The position numbers were made by a program, and so were the translations under genes. From Lichenicoccus sp965213775 (GTDB lineage Bacteria > Pseudomonadota > Alphaproteobacteria > Acetobacterales > Acetobacteraceae): DNA of 64,000 nt. The DNA lies in NCBI GenBank assembly GCA_965213775.1, contig CBDCAC010000002.1, positions 592,519 to 656,518 of the forward strand. Reading direction: 5' to 3'. Below the pieces are notes generated by a model, which was not told the DNA's origin, did not search any database, and saw only the letters and a program-made list of their open reading frames with translations. Positions 52,636 to 61,226 of the stretch are shown one piece after another; within the stretch, counting starts at the first letter, position 1; every line of letters begins with the position of its first letter.

Positions 52636-53409
52636 ATGGCGCGCATCTTCATCACCGGCTCCTCGGACGGGCTCGGCCGCATGGCGGCGCGGCTGCTGCG
52701 CGAGCAGGGGCATGGCGTCGTGCTGCATGCGCGCAGCCGCGCTCGCGGGAACGAGGCGATGGCGGCGGTGCCGGGCGCCGAGGCGGTGGTGATCGGCGAC
52801 CTCTCCAGCATCGCAGAGACGCGAGGTGTCGCCGAGCAGGTGAACGCGCTGGGCGGGTTCGACGCGGTGATCCACAATGCCGGCGTCGGCTACCGCGAGA
52901 AGCAGCGCGTGGCGACGGCGGACGGGCTGTCGCACGTGTTCGCCGTCAACACGCTGGCGCCATATATCCTGACGGCGCTGATCCGTCGGCCGCGGCGGCT
53001 CGTCTACGTCAGTTCGGAGCTGCATCGGCGCGGCGATCCGTCACTCACTGACCTCACCTGGGAGGCGCGAACCTGGCGCGGCAACCAGGCGTATTCCGAC
53101 ACCAAGCTGCACGACGTGCTGCTGGCGTTTGCGGTGGCGCGGCGCTGGCCGGGGGTGCTGGCGAATGCGATGGAGCCGGGATGGGTCGCGACCAAGATGA
53201 GCCCGCGCGCCACCGGCGACCTGGACGCCGCGCACCGAACCCAGGCGTGGCTCGCGGTCAGCGACGAGCCGGCGGCCTGCGTCACCGGCGGCTATTTTTT
53301 CCACAAGGCGGCCAAGCGGCCGAGCGGGGTGACGCACGACCTGGCGCGGCAGGATCGGCTGTTGGAGGAGTGCCGGCGGTTGTCCGGCGTCGAGCTGCCG
53401 GCTGCCTGA
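52636..53409 (+). CDS. Short-chain dehydrogenase/reductase
   Basis: A 257-residue SDR. The NAD(P)-binding motif is IFITGSSDGLGRMAARLL (TGxxxGxG-type), then VIGDLSS, VIHNAGVGY (NAG) and the active-site Tyr/Lys in NQAYSDTKLHDVL (YxxxK) with the Ser in LVYVSSELH. Arg in LHARSRARG favours NADP(H). Substrate unknown. The start is close behind a composite repeat; promoter not identified. Confidence 0.88.
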   Translation: MARIFITGSSDGLGRMAARLLREQGHGVVLHARSRARGNEAMAAVPGAEAVVIGDLSSIAETRGVAEQVNALGGFDAVIHNAGVGYREKQRVATADGLSHVFAVNTLAPYILTALIRRPRRLVYVSSELHRRGDPSLTDLTWEARTWRGNQAYSDTKLHDVLLAFAVARRWPGVLANAMEPGWVATKMSPRATGDLDAAHRTQAWLAVSDEPAACVTGGYFFHKAAKRPSGVTHDLARQDRLLEECRRLSGVELPAA

Positions 53410-53874
53410 TCAGGTGCGCAGAGCGGCGCGGCGGGCAGCGACGAGGGTTGCGAGCCGGCTGGCGACGGCCGGGTCGCGCCAGAGCATGACGATGATGACC
53501 GCAAGGCCGCCATGCAGGAGCAGGGCGCCGGTGCGGATGTAGTCCATGTCCCAGATCAGGCCGGGTCCGCTGGCCATGGCGGCGCCGGCGGCGAGATAGG
53601 CGGCAAGACCGATCGGGCGAATTGCCGTGCCGAGCCGCCAGACGATGGCGGCGATCGCGGCGGACGCCATCGTCAGCTTGAGCAGGGCCATGCCGCGCAG
53701 CACCCGGGTGAGGTCCGGTCCGGCGAAGCTGACGGCGCGGTGCGCAGCCGGCGCGTCGGTGATGGCGAAGCCGGCGACGAAGGCGGCCGCGACGACCACC
53801 AGCAAGGCGGTCCGGGCGCCCCAGGGCTGTAGGCTGATCGCCGTCCTGATCGGCCGCGCAAGCGTGAGCGACAT
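53410..53874 (-). CDS. Four-TM hypothetical membrane protein
   Basis: 154 residues with four hydrophobic segments (TALLVVVAAAFVAGFAI; MALLKLTMASAAIAAIVW; IGLAAYLAAGAAMASGPGLI; GALLLHGGLAVIIVMLW). No recognised family; a conserved-looking WDMDYIRTGA loop stands out. It begins at MSLTLARP and is convergent with the SDR gene; its stop directly follows the SDR stop. Confidence 0.6.
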   Translation of the reverse strand: MSLTLARPIRTAISLQPWGARTALLVVVAAAFVAGFAITDAPAAHRAVSFAGPDLTRVLRGMALLKLTMASAAIAAIVWRLGTAIRPIGLAAYLAAGAAMASGPGLIWDMDYIRTGALLLHGGLAVIIVMLWRDPAVASRLATLVAARRAALRT

Positions 53875-53905
53875 GGAATGTCCTAACGTAAGAGTAAATC
53901 CGGGC

Positions 53906-53938
53906 CTTGCGGCCCCAGCGGCAGAGCCTCTGGTCCTA
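53906..53938. repeat. Decayed type 2 palindromic fragment (copy 16)
   Basis: Only part of a reverse type 2 module remains (GCGGCCCCAGCGGCAGAGCC, then TCTGGTCCTACTCC). It sits between two minus-strand genes and supplies the stop region of the upstream one. Confidence 0.5.
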
Positions 53939-54433
53939 CTCCGCTGCGATCGCCACCAGCGCCCGTTCTGCCATCCGGATCGCCGAGGACAGCAGGCTGG
54001 CATTGGTCCAGTTGTTGGTCACCAGCTGCATCCGCGCGATCTGCTCCAGCGGCGCCTGCAGGAGCTGCAGTTTGAGGTTCAGGTTCACATTGGCGCGCCA
54101 GGCCGGCGCGTCGCGGTCGGCGGCGTCCGAGCGCAGCGCGACCAGCTCCAGCATGAGCGCATCGATTTGGGCGCGCTCGTCCGGCTGCTCGCCCGCCGCC
54201 TGGCGCGGCTCACGGGCCAGCCGGTCGGCACGGATGATGTCCGCCTGGGCGAGGATGGAGTCTTCCTGGTCGGCGATGCGGCGCGCCTTGATCAGCGCGA
54301 CCTCCTGGGGCGTGCGCTTGCGCCGCGCGGCGCCGTTCACGTCGTAGCTGAGCTTGGTGCCCGGCTTGTCGCTATAGGTCGCGCCGGTCGGCAGCATCTC
54401 CCACTCGTCAGGATCCTCGTACAGCCAGCTCAT
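53936..54433 (-). CDS. Hypothetical protein (165 aa)
   Basis: 165 residues beginning MSWLYEDPDEWEMLPTGATY, an acidic-aromatic N-terminus, then mostly helical, charged sequence (IKARRIADQEDSILAQADII) without signal peptide or TM. The Shine-Dalgarno AGGGG is seven bases before this Met and too close to the Met two codons earlier. No recognised domain. It may be a cytoplasmic accessory protein. Confidence 0.6.
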   Translation of the reverse strand: MSWLYEDPDEWEMLPTGATYSDKPGTKLSYDVNGAARRKRTPQEVALIKARRIADQEDSILAQADIIRADRLAREPRQAAGEQPDERAQIDALMLELVALRSDAADRDAPAWRANVNLNLKLQLLQAPLEQIARMQLVTNNWTNASLLSSAIRMAERALVAIAAE

Positions 54434-54596
54434 CGCCATCCCCTCATGTGCTGCGGTTCGTGGACGCATCCATCGACGAGATGTCATATCGGGTGCGTCG
54501 TTTCGGACGCTAGATCGACTGCCATGCCGACTACAATGGAAACCGGCGCCACCGTGCGCCATGCGCTGCTATCGCCGCCGGGCGCGTGCCGTGCAA

Positions 54597-54712
54597 AGGA
54601 AGGGCTTCTTTTTTGAAAAAAAGAAGCAAAAAACTTCTATCCGCTTTAGGAAAATGATCTTAACGGATGAACGTTTTTTGGTCCTTTTTTTCAAAAAAGG
54701 ACTGCTTCCTTA
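54597..54712. repeat. AT-rich double-hairpin repeat, copy A
   Basis: AAGGAAGGGC, then a TTCTTTTTT/AAAAAAAGAA hairpin, a middle with AAAAAACTTCTATCCG and TTAACGGATGAACGTTTTTTG (paired arms), then a GTCCTTTTTTT/AAAAAAGGAC hairpin and CTTCCTT. It is ~75% similar to copy B at 55805 and far more AT-rich than its surroundings. With the flanking DNA it fills the 318 bases before the radical SAM gene; nothing else is visible there. Confidence 0.9.
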
Positions 54713-54751
54713 CCCTTCTTATGGCCTTGCTTGCCTTGCCACAGTCCCGAC

Positions 54752-55807
54752 ATGGGCTGCATGGCCTTTCGTCCCTGGATCCCCAAGCGTGTTCTCGTCA
54801 CGCCGTCCGCGCTCGCGTGGCCGGCGGGGCGGGATATGGTGGAGCGAGCCGAGGCGCTCGGCGCGGCTGTGGTGCGGCTGGAGGCGGACCGGCTGACCGG
54901 GTTGCCGGCGGCCTATCGGGACGCCAAGACCACGCTGGCGGTGGTGTGCGCGAGCCCAAGCCGGCGCCGGCTGCAGCCGATCCCGCCGAGTGCCGATTTC
55001 CGGTTCGACCTGGCGGAGGGTTGCCCGGCGCATTGCAGCTACTGCTACCTGGCGGGATCGCTGGCGGGGCCGCCGATCGTGCGCGCCTACGCCAACCTGC
55101 CGGAGATCCTGGCCGAGCTGCCGGCGGCGGTAGGGCAGGGGCGGATCACCTCGCTCTCGGCCGATCGGGCGGCGGAGGGCACGACCTTCGAGTGCTCGTG
55201 CTACACCGACCCGCTGGCGATCGAGCACCTGACCGGGCATCTGGCCGCCTGCATCAGTCATTTCGGCGCCTGGGACGCGCCGGTGCAGCTGCGCTTCACC
55301 ACCAAGTTCGACGCGGTCGGGCCGCTGCTGGGCTTGCGCCATAACGGCCGCACGCGCATCCGCTTCTCGGTCAACGCCGCGGCGGCGGAGCGGCACGAGG
55401 GCGGGGCGCCGCGGATGATGGCGCGGCTGGCGGCGCTGCGGGCGGTCGCCGAGGCCGGCTACCCCGTCGGGCTGACGGTGGCGCCGATCCTGCGGCTGAC
55501 GGAGTGGAGCGACGCCTACGACCACCTGTTCGGCGCCATCGCAGCGGCGCTGCACGACGTGCCGGGGCTCGATCTGACCGCGGAGCTGATCACGCACCGC
55601 TTCACGCCGAAGTCGAAGACGGTGCTGCAGGGCTGGTACCCGGGCAGCGCGTTGGAGATGGACGAGGCGCAGCGGGCGCGCAAGCTGACCAAGTTCGGCG
55701 CGCAGAAATACGTGTTTCCGAAAGAGCAGATGGGCGAGATGCGGCACGCCATCGAGGGCTCGCTGGTGCGGCATCTGCCGGCGGCGCGGCAGCTTTACTG
55801 GACGTAA
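54752..55807 (+). CDS. Spore photoproduct lyase-like radical SAM protein
   Basis: 351 residues. The radical SAM cluster motif GCPAHCSYCYLAGSL is at Cys91, Cys95, Cys98 (CxxxCxxC), preceded by the SPL-type N-terminus PKRVLVTPSALAWPAGRDMV and followed by TFECSCYTDPLAIEHLTGHL and ELITHRFTPKSKTVLQGWYP. SPL repairs the spore photoproduct in Bacillus DNA; relatives in non-spore-formers are of unknown role. The start is uncertain (54752 or 54761). It is bracketed by the two copies of the AT-rich repeat, as if the gene were a cassette. Confidence 0.87.
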   Translation: MGCMAFRPWIPKRVLVTPSALAWPAGRDMVERAEALGAAVVRLEADRLTGLPAAYRDAKTTLAVVCASPSRRRLQPIPPSADFRFDLAEGCPAHCSYCYLAGSLAGPPIVRAYANLPEILAELPAAVGQGRITSLSADRAAEGTTFECSCYTDPLAIEHLTGHLAACISHFGAWDAPVQLRFTTKFDAVGPLLGLRHNGRTRIRFSVNAAAAERHEGGAPRMMARLAALRAVAEAGYPVGLTVAPILRLTEWSDAYDHLFGAIAAALHDVPGLDLTAELITHRFTPKSKTVLQGWYPGSALEMDEAQRARKLTKFGAQKYVFPKEQMGEMRHAIEGSLVRHLPAARQLYWT

Positions 55808-55917
55808 GGAAGGGTCTTCTTTTTTGAAAAAAAGAAGCAAAAAACTTTTATCCGATTTGAGGGCGCTTAACGGACAAAAGTTTTTTGGTCCTTTTTTTCA
55901 AAAAAGGACTGCTTGCC
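55805..55917. repeat. AT-rich double-hairpin repeat, copy B
   Basis: Same structure as copy A: AAGGAAGGGTC, TTCTTTTTT/AAAAAAAGAA hairpin, AAAAAACTTTTATCCG with a paired CGGACAAAAGTTTTTT arm, GTCCTTTTTTT/AAAAAAGGAC hairpin, CTTGCCTT. It starts in the stop codon of the radical SAM gene and ends inside the start region of the next gene. The T-rich hairpins could terminate transcription. Confidence 0.9.
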
Positions 55918-55918
55918 T

Positions 55919-56479
55919 TTGATACACCCCGACACGCCCGACGGCCGCTACTTCGTCGTGCGCGGCCGGCTCTGGCGCCGGGCGAACCCTGGGCTTGATG
56001 ACGCGGAGCGCCACCGCCTGGTGATGGCGCTGATGGTGGCTCGGCGGGCCAAGCGGGAGGGCCTGCGGCATAACGACGCGGACGCGATTGTCGCGGCGCG
56101 GGCGGCGGTCGACGCGGCCAAGCGCGCGCTTGGCGAGCGCGGGCCGGTCTGGTGGGACGACGGCGCGCCCGATTACAACCGCCATCTGGCGCGCAATTCG
56201 CCGTATGCGGCGTGGTTCGCGGCGCTGCCTGCGTCGGCCGGCGAGGCGGCGCGCAACCCTGAGCGCGGTGACGCCTTCAACCTCCTCCCAGACGGAGGCA
56301 CGACGATGTCGGACAAGCACGAGCAAGCGCTGGACCTGACCGAGGAGGCGCTGGAGAAGCTGAAGCAGGGCGACCAGGCGGCGGCGGATGCGCTCGTCGA
56401 GCAGGCCAAGTCGCTCGACAAGACGGCGCCCGAGGAGGTGCTGCACGACCTGGAGGAGGACGCCTCCAACCACGATTGA
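55919..56479 (+). CDS. Hypothetical protein (two-part, TTG start)
   Basis: ~186 residues. The N-terminal ~110 (IHPDTPDGRYFVVRGRLWRR, RRAKREGLRHNDADAIVAAR, VWWDDGAPDYNRHLARNSPY) resembles a small conserved hypothetical family of alphaproteobacteria. The C-terminal ~57 (MSDKHEQALDLTEEALEKLK onward) is acidic and helical, could be a separate small protein, and is in the same frame here. There is no ATG at the expected start; only TTG 55913/55919, where the AT-rich repeat ends. Function unknown. Confidence 0.6.
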   Translation: MIHPDTPDGRYFVVRGRLWRRANPGLDDAERHRLVMALMVARRAKREGLRHNDADAIVAARAAVDAAKRALGERGPVWWDDGAPDYNRHLARNSPYAAWFAALPASAGEAARNPERGDAFNLLPDGGTTMSDKHEQALDLTEEALEKLKQGDQAAADALVEQAKSLDKTAPEEVLHDLEEDASNHD

Positions 56480-56585
56480 GGTCGTGGCGGGCTCTGGTCA
56501 AGTCGGCGAAAGATCGTGCAACATGACGCGAGCTGATCGCGACTGATGCACGTCGTTGGCGAGCGGCATCGGGAGCCTTCGCCGC

Positions 56586-59500
56586 ATGACCACGACTTTC
56601 GCCGTCGCCACCGGAGCCGACCTCACGACGGCGCTGGAGGATCTGTCCTACGGGGCGGACGCGGCGCCGGATACCGCATACGCGATCACGCTCTCCAACG
56701 GGGTGACGCTGACGAGTGCGGCGCTGTCGCTGCAGCCGGGATCGAGCCTGACGCTGAGTGGGCCGGGCGTGGCGGCGATCGACGACTTCGCGGTGGCCAG
56801 CACGCTGGACGAGGCGGGCACGCTCGCCGGCATGGTGCTGCTGCAGGGCGGCACGCTCGCCGTCGCCCCTGCCGGCGCTATCGTCGGCTCGGTTCAGGGC
56901 GACGACACGGCGAGCGTCGCGATCGACAACGCCGGCAGCATCGTCGACCCGGCGGCCGGGTCCATCGGGGTGCTGATCTTCGCCGGCGCGATCGACAACG
57001 AGGCGGCGGCGCGCATCGGCGGCGAGCAGTTCGGCGTGTATGTCTCCGACGCCGGCACGCTGGACAATGACGGCAGCATCACCGCTGCGGCGGCGACGAG
57101 CGGCTACGGCGCCTACCTCGCCGGCGGCACGCTGAGCAACGGCGCCGCCGGACTGATCAGCGGCTCGAGCGGGGCGGCCGACATCGCCGGGCAGGCGGTG
57201 GTCAGCAATCTTGGCACGCTGCTCGGCGGCGATCAGTTCGGCCTCGTGATCGGCGACGGCACGCTCGCCAACGGCTCGGCGAGCGACCACGTGGCGCTGA
57301 TCGACGGCGCAACGCTGGCCGGGGTCGTCAGCGTCGGCGTGGAGGTGCAGGGCACCGCGACGGCGACCGCGATCACCAATGACGGCACGATCGGCGGCCA
57401 TGTCGACATCGGCGTCGCGCTGACCAACGGCACGGTGACCAACGATGTCGGCGGCCGCGTGCTCGGCCGCCAGGAGGCGATCGCGCTTGCCGGGCAGGGC
57501 GACGTGTTCGACGCCGGAACCATCGTCGCGGGCGGCGGGACGGGGCTTGCGACCGGGATAGCGCTGGGTGGCGGCAGCGTCGTCGTTGCGGCCACCGGAA
57601 CCATCGCGGCGAGCGATTTCGGGGTCAGCTCGCTCAACGCGGCGAGCATCTCGAATGCCGGGCGGATCACCGCCGGCAACTCCGGCGTGGCGCTGTTCGG
57701 CGGCGGCACGGTGGGCAACCTGGCCGGGGCGGCGATCGACGGCTCGGCGGCCGGTGTGCGGCTGGTCGACGGGGTCGGCGCGATCACCAATGACGGCACG
57801 ATCAGCGGCGCGGTCGGCGTGCTGGTGGGCTCGGACGGCGTCGGGACGGTGACGGATGCCGGGCTGATCAGCAGCACCGCCGGGACTGGCGGCGCGGCGG
57901 TGCAGTTCGGCGCCGGGGCGGAGCGGCTGGTGCTCGCCGCCGGCGGGGACGTGCTCGGCCGCGTCGTCGGCGACGACGGCGCCGGCAGCAGCACGGTGCT
58001 GGAGCTCGCCGGCGGCGTTGCGGCGACGCTGAGCGCGCTCAACGGGGATGCCGGGACGCTGGCGGACGTGGCCGGCGGCTTCGGCTTCAGCGGCATCGAC
58101 GGGCTGCAGCTCGATGCCGGCGCGGCCGCCACCGCCGCCGGCACGTTCGACGTCGTCGCGGTGTTCGGCACGCTGAGCGTGGCCGGCACGCTGTCGCTCG
58201 GCGCGGTCGCCGCGGCGAGCACAGGAGTCGTTGCGGTCGCCGCCGGGGCGAGGCTCGCGATCGGCAGCGACGACGCGGCGGGCTCGCGCATCGCGCTGGC
58301 ATCCGGCGGCAGCACGCTGGTGGTCGAGGATCCGGCCGCGTTCGGCAGCGGCGCCGGCGCGTCCTATGCCGGGCCCGCGATCGAGGCCGAGCCCGGCGAC
58401 GTGATCGAGCTGGCTGGGCTGCCGGCGGCCGGCGCGGTGATGGAGGGGTTCGCGGGCGGGCTGCTGCAGCTCGGCAGCGGCGCCGAGCGCGCGAGCCTGC
58501 GGATCGGCGACCCGTTCGCCGGCGAGTTCTTCCACCTCGGCGCGGCGGCCGATGGCGGCACCGACGTGACCGTGGAGGCAGGCACGCCGTGCTACTGCCA
58601 CGGCACGCTGATCCTGACCGACCGCGGCGAGGTGGCGGTCGAGACGCTCCGCATCGGCGAGCGGGTGATCACCAACTCGGGCGCGGCGCGGCCGATCCGC
58701 TGGATCGGGCACCGCTGCTACTCCGGCCGGTTCGCCGCCGGCAACCATGACGTGCTGCCGGTGCTGATACGCGCCGGAGCCTTGGGAGAGGGGACGCTGG
58801 GCGACGGGGTGCCGCGGCGCGACCTCTCGGTTTCGCCGCTGCATGCGATGTATCTGGACGGCGTGCTGATCCCGGCCGCCGCGCTGGTGAACGGCGTCTC
58901 GATCGTCCAGGCAGCAATGGTCGAACGGGTCGACTACGTCCATGTCGAGCTCGACACGCATGACGTGATCCTGGCCGAGGGCGCGGCGTCGGAGACCTTC
59001 GTCGACGACGACAGCCGGGCGATGTTCCACAATGCGGCCGAGTATCGGCGGCTGTATCCGGACGCCGGAGATCGGCCGGCGCGCTACTGCGCCCCGCGCG
59101 TCGAGAGCGGGCCGGTGCTGGAGGCGGTGCGGCAGGGGATTGCGGCGCGGTGGCGGGCGCCGGTCGTGCCCGGGGTGCTCCAGGGGCGGCTTGATCACGT
59201 GGGGCGCGAGCGGGTTTGCGGCTGGGCCCAGGACGGTTCGGCGCCGACGCGGCTGCAGGTGCTCGACAACGACGCCGTGCTCTGCGAGCTGCTCGCCCAG
59301 CGCCATCGGCCGGACCTAGAAGCGGCTGGCATCGGCGACGGGCGGCACGCCTTCGAGCTCGTCATACCGGGCGGGCTGTCGCCCGCTCACCGCCACAGCG
59401 TGCAGGTGCGGCGGGCGGGCGACGGCGCCGAGCTGCCTGGCTCGCCCTGGGTGATCGAGGCGGCGCCGCTGGCGCTGTCGCCGCCGCTGGCGCCGCCGGT

Positions 59501-59735
59501 GGGTTGGGGATCGGGGCGGCTCGACGTTGCGACGCGGCAGCGGATCAGCGGCTGGGCGCTGGGGGTTTCGGGCGGCGCGGCGGCGCTGCAGGTGCTGGAC
59601 AATGGCGTGCCGATCGCTCGGGTGCTGGCGAACGCGCCGCGGCCGGACCTGGCCGCGAGCGGCGTCGGCGGCATGGGGCGCTGCGCTTTCGAGGTGATCA
59701 TCCCGGCGGATTGTCGCCGCTGGCGCGGCACGTGA
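56586..59735 (+). CDS. Beta-helix repeat surface protein with Hint domain (N-terminal part of a frameshifted fusion)
   Basis: 1049 residues. Residues ~1-470 are adhesin-like repeats rich in Gly/Ala/Asn (ITNDGTIGGHVDIGVAL, LSNGAAGLISGSS type), ~500-650 a second beta-rich block. Residues ~665-830 are a Hint_2 domain: TPCYCHGTLILTDRGEVAVE with the Cys nucleophile ~669, then PIRWIGHRCYS, RRDLSVSPLHAMYLDGVLIP (block with SPxH) and HDVILAEGAASETFVDDDSR. From ~865 there is a ~95-residue module with GWAQDG...VLDNDAVLCELLAQRHRPDL, repeated once and cut by a frame change near 59705. Start has GGGAGCC upstream. Confidence 0.8.
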   Translation: MTTTFAVATGADLTTALEDLSYGADAAPDTAYAITLSNGVTLTSAALSLQPGSSLTLSGPGVAAIDDFAVASTLDEAGTLAGMVLLQGGTLAVAPAGAIVGSVQGDDTASVAIDNAGSIVDPAAGSIGVLIFAGAIDNEAAARIGGEQFGVYVSDAGTLDNDGSITAAAATSGYGAYLAGGTLSNGAAGLISGSSGAADIAGQAVVSNLGTLLGGDQFGLVIGDGTLANGSASDHVALIDGATLAGVVSVGVEVQGTATATAITNDGTIGGHVDIGVALTNGTVTNDVGGRVLGRQEAIALAGQGDVFDAGTIVAGGGTGLATGIALGGGSVVVAATGTIAASDFGVSSLNAASISNAGRITAGNSGVALFGGGTVGNLAGAAIDGSAAGVRLVDGVGAITNDGTISGAVGVLVGSDGVGTVTDAGLISSTAGTGGAAVQFGAGAERLVLAAGGDVLGRVVGDDGAGSSTVLELAGGVAATLSALNGDAGTLADVAGGFGFSGIDGLQLDAGAAATAAGTFDVVAVFGTLSVAGTLSLGAVAAASTGVVAVAAGARLAIGSDDAAGSRIALASGGSTLVVEDPAAFGSGAGASYAGPAIEAEPGDVIELAGLPAAGAVMEGFAGGLLQLGSGAERASLRIGDPFAGEFFHLGAAADGGTDVTVEAGTPCYCHGTLILTDRGEVAVETLRIGERVITNSGAARPIRWIGHRCYSGRFAAGNHDVLPVLIRAGALGEGTLGDGVPRRDLSVSPLHAMYLDGVLIPAAALVNGVSIVQAAMVERVDYVHVELDTHDVILAEGAASETFVDDDSRAMFHNAAEYRRLYPDAGDRPARYCAPRVESGPVLEAVRQGIAARWRAPVVPGVLQGRLDHVGRERVCGWAQDGSAPTRLQVLDNDAVLCELLAQRHRPDLEAAGIGDGRHAFELVIPGGLSPAHRHSVQVRRAGDGAELPGSPWVIEAAPLALSPPLAPPVGWGSGRLDVATRQRISGWALGVSGGAAALQVLDNGVPIARVLANAPRPDLAASGVGGMGRCAFEVIIPADCRRWRGT

Positions 59736-61108
59736 TCGAGGTTCGGCGCGAGGCGGACGGCGCGGCGCTGCCGGGCTCGCCGATGGTGATCGAGCCGGCC
59801 GACAGTTTCGACGGCGCGCTGCAGCAGGTAGTGGCCCGGGCCGTGGTCGCGCTGGACGCGGCGGCGGACCGGCGGCGAGCCTTGCGGTTCATGGAGGCGC
59901 AGGCCGAGCATTTGCGGTCTAGCCTAGCCGAGCGGGCCCGGCCAAGCGGGCGTCGGCGGGCGCTGCTGATCGACGAGCGGCTGCCGGATCCCAGCCGCGA
60001 CGCCGCCTCCGTGGCGCTGCTCTCGCACGCCCGGGCTCTGCGGCGACTGGGCTACGAGGTCGGCATCGCCGCAGCCGCGGCGCCGAGCGCATCGGAGCAG
60101 GCGGTGCTGGACGCGCACGGCGTCGCCTGGTGCGGCGACGGCGCCGAGCCCGCTTCGGTGGAGCAGGTGCTGCGCAAGGCGGCCGGCGAGGCCGCGCTCG
60201 TCTACCTGCACCGCGCTGCCTCTGCCGCGCGTTACTTGGTGCTGGTGCGTCAGCACATGCCACGGGCGCGCATCGTCTACAGCGTCGCCGACCTGCATCA
60301 CCTGCGGCTTGAGCGGCAGGCGACGGCCGAGGGCCGGCCCGAGCTGCTCGCCGCCGCCCGGCGCGCCAAGCTCGCCGAGTGCGTCGCCGCCTGGTCAGCC
60401 GACGCCGTCATCACCCATTCGGCGCACGAGGCGGAACTGCTGCGCGCGGCGGTGCCGGAGGCGCAAGTCTACGTCGTGCCATGGGCGATGCGGGCGCAGC
60501 CGCCGGCGCCGTTCGCGCCGCGCGAGGGAGTGGCCTTCGTCGGCGGCTACGGCCACGCGCCAAATGTCGATGCGGCGCGCTGGCTGGTCGAGGCGATCAT
60601 GCCGCTGGTCTGGCGCACGCTGCCGGACCTGCAATGCATGCTCGTCGGCAGCGACATGCCCGCCGCGATACGCCGCCTTGCCGGCCGCCGCGTCGCCGCA
60701 CTCGGCCACGTCGCCGACCTTCCCGGGCTGCTCGGCCGAACCCGCCTTACGGTCGCGCCGCTGCGCTACGGCGCCGGAGTGAAGGGCAAGGTGCTTGACA
60801 GCCTGGCCGCCGGCACGCCCTGCGTTATGACCAGCCTCGCCGCCGAGGGGCTGGAGCTGCCAGCGAGCCTGCAGGGCTTGGTCAGCGACACGCCGGAGGC
60901 AATCGCGGCGCTGATTTGCCGGCTGTATCAGGATCCGAAGGCGCACGCGGCGGCGTCACGCAGCGGGCTCGGGTTGATCAGGCGTGGGCATAGCGAGGCG
61001 GCGGTGGTCGCGGCAGTTCGCGGCGTCGTGAAGGGAGGAAGGCCAGAGGCTCTGCCTCTGGGCTCCGCTGGGGCCGCGGGCCCCAGGCCCCATTCCATTG
61101 GAGCTTAG
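59706..61108 (+). CDS. GT4-type glycosyltransferase, continuation of the Hint protein after a -1 frameshift
   Basis: In the shifted frame the second ~95-residue module continues (GLSPLARHVIEVRREADGAA) and joins a glycosyltransferase: RRALLIDERLPDPSRDAASV, IVYSVADLHHLRLERQA, ITHSAHEAELLRAAVP, VAFVGGYGHAPNVDAARWLV, LPGLLGRTRLTVAPLRYGAG and VKGKVLDSLAAGTPCVMTSL (GT4 donor site). Adding one G at ~59705 gives a single ~1,510-residue protein. There is no separate start with a good Shine-Dalgarno, so independent translation is doubtful. The last ~20 residues translate a palindromic repeat. Confidence 0.75.
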
Positions 61109-61226
61109 GCGCGCTCTTCCCTGTTTCGCGAACCCGGTCAGCCCGAGCGTCCGCGTGGCACCGATAAAGAATGGATTTTAAAGGCTCCGCCTTTAATCGG
61201 GTCCAGGGGCGACGCCCCTGGCCTTA
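61036..61226. repeat. Composite palindromic repeat, swapped order (copy 17)
   Basis: Type 2 forward at 61036-61093 and type 1 reverse at 61170-61226. It lies between the convergent glycosyltransferase and prolyl oligopeptidase genes and overlaps the coding ends of both. Confidence 0.88.
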
